A model generated the notes under the pieces. That model saw only the letters and a list, made by a program, of their open reading frames with translations, was not told the origin of the DNA and did not search any database. The position numbers were made by a program, and so were the translations under genes. Source: Trebonia sp963795335 (GTDB lineage: Bacteria; Actinomycetota; Actinomycetes; Streptosporangiales; Streptosporangiaceae). Taken from it: a stretch of DNA of 64,000 bases. The stretch is from the NCBI GenBank assembly GCA_963795335.1, contig CAWCHI010000010.1, positions 124,001-188,000 on the forward strand, given 5' to 3'. This document shows positions 59,901 to 64,000 of the stretch, piece after piece. Numbering within the stretch: the stretch's first letter is position 1; every line of letters begins with the position of its first letter.

Positions 59901-60893
59901 GATGACGCTGGCCCGCGCTTCCTGGCCGATCGTGACCAGGTTGGTGATGACCCGCACCGGCCCGGTCAGCTGGGCCAGGTAGCTGGAGAAGGCGAGGAAG
60001 GTGCCGAGCGAGATATGGCCGCCGATCGCGAGCCAGCCGCCGAGGCAGAGCACCGAGACGAGGCCGAGCGAGGGGATCGCGGTGAGGATCGGGCTGTACC
60101 GGGCGGTGATCCGGATCATCCGCACCCGGGAGCCGTACAGCTCGGTGGCGGTGTCCTCCATCCGGTCGACTTCCTGCATCTCCTGGCCGAAGCCCTTGAC
60201 CACGCGGACACCGCCGACGGTCTCGTCGACGATCCCGGCCACGTCACCGACCAGCTGCTGGGCGTGCCAGGAGGCGGGGAACAGGCGGATCCGGGAGCGG
60301 GTCGCGACGAAGAACAGGGCCGGCGCGACCGCGATGGCGACCAGCGCCAGCAGCGGCGACAGCACCACCATGATGACGAGGGAGAAGATGAAGACCATGG
60401 CGGAGCCGAGGATCAGCGGCCCCCACTGCATGAGCTGCTGCACCATGTTGACGTCGGAGATGGACCGGCCGACGAGCTGGCCGGTGTGGATCTCGTCCTG
60501 CCGCGCCCCGTCCAGCCGGGACAGCGAGTTGAACAGGTCGGTGCGCATGGCGTGCTGCACGTCGAGGGCGAGCTTGCCGCCGCGGTAACGCCGCAGGAAG
60601 ATCCCGGCGAAGTTCGTCGCGGCCGCGATCACCAGCCCGATCGCCAGCGGCCAGATCGACTCGGTGTGGGCGACGATGACATTGTCGATGATGCTCCGCT
60701 GCAGCAGCGGGATGACCAGCGTGGCCGCCGTGTACAGCGCGGCGCCGATCAGCGCCAGCGTCACCTCGCGCTTGAACTGCCAGCAATAGGTGCCAAGCCG
60801 CCGCAGCCAGCGCTGCTCGTTGGCTGGCTGCTCGTTGGCTGGCTGCCCGTCGCTGGCTGGCTGTCCGCCGTTAGCCCTCTTGCTCAATGCCAC
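56952..60893 (-). CDS. Fused heterodimer-type ABC exporter (TMD-NBD-TMD-NBD)
   Basis: 1313 residues from GTG 60893. Two complete half-transporters are joined in one chain. First half: helices from about 35 to 330, Walker A GPSGSGKSTLSLLLP near 393, signature LSGGQRQRVALARAL, Walker B LLILDDATSAVD. Linker of about 90 residues, Gly/Ser/Arg-rich (SRGGGRGGRGGAVGGN). Second half: helices from about 735 to 1020, Walker A GQTGAGKSTVVKLIA near 1106, signature LSAGQRQLIALARAE, Walker B ILLLDEATAALD. In the first Walker B the catalytic Glu is Asp, the mark of asymmetric exporters with one degenerate site. The N-terminus has repeated QPAN units. Probable lipid or multidrug exporter. Confidence 0.92.
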   Translation of the reverse strand: MALSKRANGGQPASDGQPANEQPANEQRWLRRLGTYCWQFKREVTLALIGAALYTAATLVIPLLQRSIIDNVIVAHTESIWPLAIGLVIAAATNFAGIFLRRYRGGKLALDVQHAMRTDLFNSLSRLDGARQDEIHTGQLVGRSISDVNMVQQLMQWGPLILGSAMVFIFSLVIMVVLSPLLALVAIAVAPALFFVATRSRIRLFPASWHAQQLVGDVAGIVDETVGGVRVVKGFGQEMQEVDRMEDTATELYGSRVRMIRITARYSPILTAIPSLGLVSVLCLGGWLAIGGHISLGTFLAFSSYLAQLTGPVRVITNLVTIGQEARASVIRVFEVIDSQPTIADKPGAIELPADANGITFEDVDFGYVPSQPVLRGLSLTIDPGETVAVIGPSGSGKSTLSLLLPRFYDVRGGAVKVGGHDVRDLTQQSLRTAIGMVMEESFLFSDSVKANIAYGRPDATDEQVIAAAKAAEADDFILELPHGYETVVGEQGLTLSGGQRQRVALARALITNPRLLILDDATSAVDPRIEAEIHATLHRVMAGRTTMLIAHRKSTLNLADRIAVMTGDGRIADIGTEAELNERCELFRTLITGPGDAIDGALDGDAEAAAGSVDALAARAALAAGASASEAGNGRGGAGGSRSSSSRGTELALSRQMTGANIGGSGSRGGGRGGRGGAVGGNLQGMIGSVPPSPELMAKVAALPPIKDKPEVDLAQARAADRHFTLKRLLKPILIALVAGLVLDGLDAAAGLALPALVRGGIDSGVQAKSFHYVLLMVMIGLAITIGDWLVNIGETMVVGRNGERLMFTLRVKIFAQLQRLGLDFYEREMSGRIMTRMTTDVDALSTFLQTGLVTMVSSVLTFVGVLAAMLIINVELGLLVLAITPFLAVATVIFRRKSSRAYTEARERVSVVNANFAENVAGLRVTQAFRREGTNQDRFASLSDGYRTSRIRAQKYIALYFPFVQTLSTVASALVLVVAVGQVKSGALQVGALIAYLLYIDMVFAPIQQLSQVFDTYQQASVGLSRIKDLLRLRTTVPPAANPVALPGSGFTGRIELRDVHFAYTTGSTFDGADEESRTAKEAIGGVSFTITPGETVAFVGQTGAGKSTVVKLIARFYDVTGGAVLVDGTDVRDYDLAEYHHRLGVVPQEAYLFAGSVAKAIAYARPEASDEEVEEAARAVGAHEMIMALPGGYEHEVGERGRNLSAGQRQLIALARAELADPDILLLDEATAALDLASEAAVNAATDRLALRRTTIVVAHRLTTAARADRIIVMDHGLVAETGTHDELVALGGVYAGLWAAFIGETEYAA

Positions 60894-61120
60894 TCCGCAT
60901 CGCAGTCGTTCCGTCCCCCTGGGTGACCCGCCCGGCCGTCACACCGCGGGCCAAAGGTCCCCAACACCGCGGAAACTTATTTCATTTCCCGAGCTAACTA
61001 TCTCCCATTTTGAAGCCCCGGCCCCGTCGCGGCAAACCGTACCTTCGACCTAGGACTTTCGGGGGACCTGGCACAGGTTCCCGCCTCGATTGTCGGCCCG
61101 GTTCGCTACGGTCCTGTGCC

Positions 61121-62361
61121 ATGCGGTTCCTGCACACCTCGGACTGGCATCTCGGGCGGTCCCTGCACCGGGCCGACCTCCGGGACGCGCAGCGCGCCTT
61201 CCTTGACCACCTGGTGGAGGTGGCGCGGTCCGAGCGGGTCGAAGCGGTCCTGGTGGCCGGGGACGTCTTCGACCGGGCGGTGCCGCCGGTCGACGCGGTT
61301 GCCCTGTACGAGGACGCGCTCGCCCGGCTGCGGGCGGCTGGCACCCGGGTGATCCTGATCAGCGGCAACCACGACTCCGCGCGCCGCCTCGGCGTCAACA
61401 GCGCCCTGGTCGACGCGTCCGGCGTGCACCTGCGGACCCGCCCGGCCGGCCTGGCCGACCCGGTCCTGCTGTCCGACGACGACGGCGAGGTCGCCGTCTA
61501 CGGCGTGCCCTACCTGGAGCCCGCGCTGGGACTTCCGGACTCCCACCACCCCGGTCTCGCCCCCCGCCTGCCAGCCCCCGATGACCCTCCCGACCCCGAC
61601 CCCGCCTCCTGCCATCCAGCCACCCACGAGGCGGTGCTGCAGGGCGCGCTGAGCCGGGTCCGGGCCGACGCGACCGCGCGCGGGGCGCGGCGCACGGTCG
61701 TCCTCGCTCACGCCTGGGTGGCGGGCGGCGTCTCCGACGAGGAGCGTCGGCGGGACGCCGAGTCGCACCGCAGCGCGTCCGAGCGCGACATCTCAGTCGG
61801 CGGCATCGGCTACGTCCCCGCCCGCCTGTTCGACCCGTTCAGCTACGCGGCCCTGGGGCACCTGCACGGCCGGCGCACGCTGTCGCCCACGGTCCGCTAC
61901 CCGGGCTCGCCGCTGCCGTACTCGTTTTCCGAGAAGGACCAGCCCAAGGGCTGCTGGCTGGTGGACATCGGGGCTGACGGCGGCGCCGCCGCCGCATGGG
62001 TGCCGGCGCCGGCCCACCGGCGGCTGAGCACGCTCGCCGGCCCCTCGGCGAACTCCTCGCGGCCCCTGCCTACGCGGCCCAGGCGGGCGACTTCGTGGCC
62101 GTCACGCTGACCGACACCGTCCGGCCGGAGGGGGCGATGGACCGGCTCCGGGCCCGCTTCCCGCATATCCTCACGCTCGAGTTCAAGCCGGCCGGAATCA
62201 CCGCCGACCCGCGCAGCTACCGGCAGAAGACCCGCGGGCGGGACGACCTGGCGGTCGCGGCCGAGTTCGTCCGCCACGTGCGCAGCACCGATGCCACGCC
62301 AGCGGAGCGGGGGCTGCTGGCGGACGCGTTCGCCGCCGCGGGCGAGGGCGCGGAGCGCTGA
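61121..62361 (+). CDS. sbcD: SbcD nuclease subunit, one frameshift
   Basis: Metallophosphoesterase subunit of the SbcCD (Mre11-Rad50-like) complex that opens hairpins and trims DNA ends. ATG 61121: MRFLHTSDWHLGRSLHRADL with the first metal ligands, VLVAGDVFDRAVPP, LISGNHDSARRLG, and VLAHAWVAGGVSDEE, YAALGHLHGRRTL for the later ligands. Near 62040 one base is lost (run of C), and the C-terminal capping part continues in the next frame as AQAGDFVAVTLTDTVRPEGA to AAAGEGAER. The stop overlaps the sbcC start (TGATG). Confidence 0.88.
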
Positions 62362-64000
62362 TGCGCCCGCACCGGCTTCGGCTCACCGCCTTCGGCGCCT
62401 TCGCCGGCACCGAGCAGGTCCGCTTCGATGACCTGGAGGGCCTGTTCCTGCTGCACGGCGAGACCGGCGCGGGCAAGACGACGCTGCTCGACGCGATCGC
62501 GTTCGCGCTCTACGGCCGGGTTCCGGGGGAGCGCGGCACCGCCCGGCGGCTTCGCTCGGACCACGCCGCCGCCGGCACCGCGACCGAGGTGGAGCTGGAG
62601 GTGACGATCGGCGGCCGCCGCCTGCGGATCACCCGCCGCCCCGAGCAGGTCCGGCGCAAGAGGTCCGGGACCGGCACCACCACCGAGCCCGCGTCAGTCC
62701 GGCTGGCCGAGCTGGCCCCGTCTGGCTCCTGGGAATCTAAATCGACCCGGATCGGCGAGGCCGACGCCGAGATCGAGCACCTGATGGGAATGTCGGCCGC
62801 CCAGTTCTTCCAGGTCGTGCTGCTGCCCCAGGGAGAATTCGCCCGGTTCCTGCGGGCCGACGCCAAGGACAAGGAGGCCCTGCTGCGCAAGCTCTTCGGC
62901 ACCGACCGCTTCCGCCGGGCCGAGGACTGGCTGGCCGACCGCCGCCGCGCGGCCGACAAAGACGTGGACGAGGCCGAGGATGTCGTCCGCCACCTGATGA
63001 CCCGGCTGGCCCAGGCGGCAGGCGTGGCCGTCCCTGACGTGGAGCCTGACCCTGTACCTGACCCGGGGCTGGTCGAGCGTGCCCCCTCGCCAGCCGAGCC
63101 TGACGTGCGCCCGGCCGCCGCGGAAAGTCCGTGGCAGGTGGCCTGGGGGACCCGGCTCGCCGGGACGGCGGAAGCGGATCGGGCCGCGGCCGCGGGGCTG
63201 GCCACTGCCCGCAAGTCCGAGCTCGACCTGGCCCTGGCGGCGGAGGCCGGGGCCCGGCGTCTGGCCGAGCGGCAGGAGCGCCGCCACGCGGCCCTGACCG
63301 AGCAGGCGGAGCTGCGGCTCTCCGCCCCGCTGCTGGCCGAGCTGGGGACCGGTCCCGAGACGCTTCATGCGGCCGCCGGGCAGCAGCAGGCGCGGGTCGG
63401 CCAGCTCGCCGGCCTGCGCGCGATCGCGCGTGACGCCGACGCGGAGGACGAGGCCGCCGCGGCGGCCCGTGACCGCGCGGCCGGACTGGCCGGTGATCTG
63501 GCCGGGGCCGCCGCCGAAGCCTGCCTGCGCCGCGATGACCGCCTTCAGGCGCAGCGGGACCGCGAAGCCGCCAGTGCGGCCGCGGCCGCCCTCCCGGCCG
63601 CCCAGGCGGCGGCGGCGACCGCCCGCGCGGTGGCCGTTGACTGTGCCGTCCTCGTCACCGAGCAGGCACGGCGCGGCCTGCTGGGTGAGGCCCACCTGAC
63701 CGCCCGCGAGCAGGCGGTGACGGCCCAGGCCGAGGCGCTGCGGGTGCGGGCCGCCCGCATCGACGGCATGCGGGCGGAGCTGGCGGCCCAGATGACCGAC
63801 GGCAGCCCCTGCCCGGTCTGCGGCTCGGTCGACCATCCCGACCCGGTCGACTCGACGTCCTTCCCGCCGGTCAGCCGGGACGAGGAAGACGCCGCCTTCC
63901 AGGCTGCCAGTGCCGCCGCCGGCGAGGCGGCCGACGCCGGACAGCGGGTCGCGGCGGCCGACGCGGTGCTCACCGAAGTTCGCCAGCGACTGGCGAGCGC
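62361..64000 (+). CDS. sbcC: SbcC ATPase subunit, 5' part
   Basis: Rad50-like partner of SbcD; runs off the window after about 546 codons. ATG 62361 overlaps the sbcD stop. N-terminal ATPase lobe: FLLHGETGAGKTTLLDAIAF (Walker A) and VVLLPQGEFARFLRADAKDK (Q loop). A long Ala/Arg-rich coiled coil follows, interrupted by the zinc hook CPVCGSVDHPDP near residue 490, where two SbcC molecules dimerise. The second coil and the ATPase C-lobe lie beyond 64000. Confidence 0.93.
   Translation, partial: MRPHRLRLTAFGAFAGTEQVRFDDLEGLFLLHGETGAGKTTLLDAIAFALYGRVPGERGTARRLRSDHAAAGTATEVELEVTIGGRRLRITRRPEQVRRKRSGTGTTTEPASVRLAELAPSGSWESKSTRIGEADAEIEHLMGMSAAQFFQVVLLPQGEFARFLRADAKDKEALLRKLFGTDRFRRAEDWLADRRRAADKDVDEAEDVVRHLMTRLAQAAGVAVPDVEPDPVPDPGLVERAPSPAEPDVRPAAAESPWQVAWGTRLAGTAEADRAAAAGLATARKSELDLALAAEAGARRLAERQERRHAALTEQAELRLSAPLLAELGTGPETLHAAAGQQQARVGQLAGLRAIARDADAEDEAAAAARDRAAGLAGDLAGAAAEACLRRDDRLQAQRDREAASAAAAALPAAQAAAATARAVAVDCAVLVTEQARRGLLGEAHLTAREQAVTAQAEALRVRAARIDGMRAELAAQMTDGSPCPVCGSVDHPDPVDSTSFPPVSRDEEDAAFQAASAAAGEAADAGQRVAAADAVLTEVRQRLAS

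Overview
The window comes from a high-GC actinobacterium (probably of the Streptosporangiales/Streptomyces breadth; genus not resolvable here). Pointers are the very high G+C third positions, frequent GTG/TTG starts, GTGA/ATGA gene overlaps, a class 2 PyrD, MLTR-type XRE regulators, an anti-anti-sigma/SpoIIE phosphatase pair, and a surface protein with an LAXTG-type sortase signal. There are no rRNA genes, no CRISPR array and no phage structural genes. One tRNA gene (CAU anticodon) is present.

Layout. 0-4.1 kb: tail of a type I signal peptidase, a cellulose-synthase-like GT2 glycosyltransferase with a frameshifted repeat tail, and a secreted GH16 glucanase. 4.1-8.3 kb: SDR, aldo/keto reductase and MLTR regulator facing a zinc alcohol dehydrogenase. 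8.5-12.6 kb: a tightly coupled kinase / response regulator / kinase operon. 12.6-16.7 kb: MoxR (CoxD-like) / VWA (CoxE-like) / TetR operon and a nitronate monooxygenase. 17-25 kb: TetR, alpha/beta hydrolase, VOC proteins, formate/nitrite-type channel, a 59-residue membrane protein coupled to a YihY protein, and a TetR-autoregulated ABC-2-like membrane protein; a second copy of the hydrolase with a large in-frame deletion lies at 24.5 kb. 25.3-27.2 kb: SpoIIE-type phosphatase plus STAS antagonist. 27.3-34.3 kb: amidohydrolase flanked by a duplicated Uma2 5' region, then a cupin-regulator-controlled operon for a probable guanidino or amide nitrogen source (NCS1 permease, ureohydrolase, 55-residue protein, nitrilase-family amidase).

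34.3-41.4 kb is the most scarred accessory stretch. It holds a tetR relic, an SDR, a secreted hydrolase, a HEPN/MNT toxin-antitoxin locus cut by a complete IS3-family element, and a 1.7-kb segment bounded by an intact tRNA-Met gene and a perfect 43-bp copy of that tRNA's 3' half. The segment carries a DUF433 antitoxin / PIN-like toxin pair and a tyrosine-integrase C-terminal relic beside the tRNA. I read it as the remnant of an integrative element that has lost its integrase but kept its addiction module.

41.5-49.2 kb: PQQ-type beta-propeller protein facing a thiamine-diphosphate enzyme (both with many frameshifts), a small-protein/GntR/DUF1648 operon, and a large membrane protein with a VirD4/TraG-like layout but an Arg in place of the P-loop Lys. 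49.3-64 kb: FMN reductase, SMC-like ATPase, amidohydrolase, alpha/beta hydrolase, fused CoA-transferase, LOG protein, pyrD, LAXTG surface protein, a 1313-residue fused ABC exporter, and sbcD-sbcC (sbcC runs off the window).

Single-base frameshifts recur in otherwise conserved genes (signal peptidase, quinoprotein, TDP enzyme, DUF1648, CoA-transferase, SbcD). The best explanation is indel error in GC-rich sequence, so individual frameshifts should not be taken as biology until re-read. The structural scars (duplications, relics, IS insertion, att repeat) do not depend on those bases.
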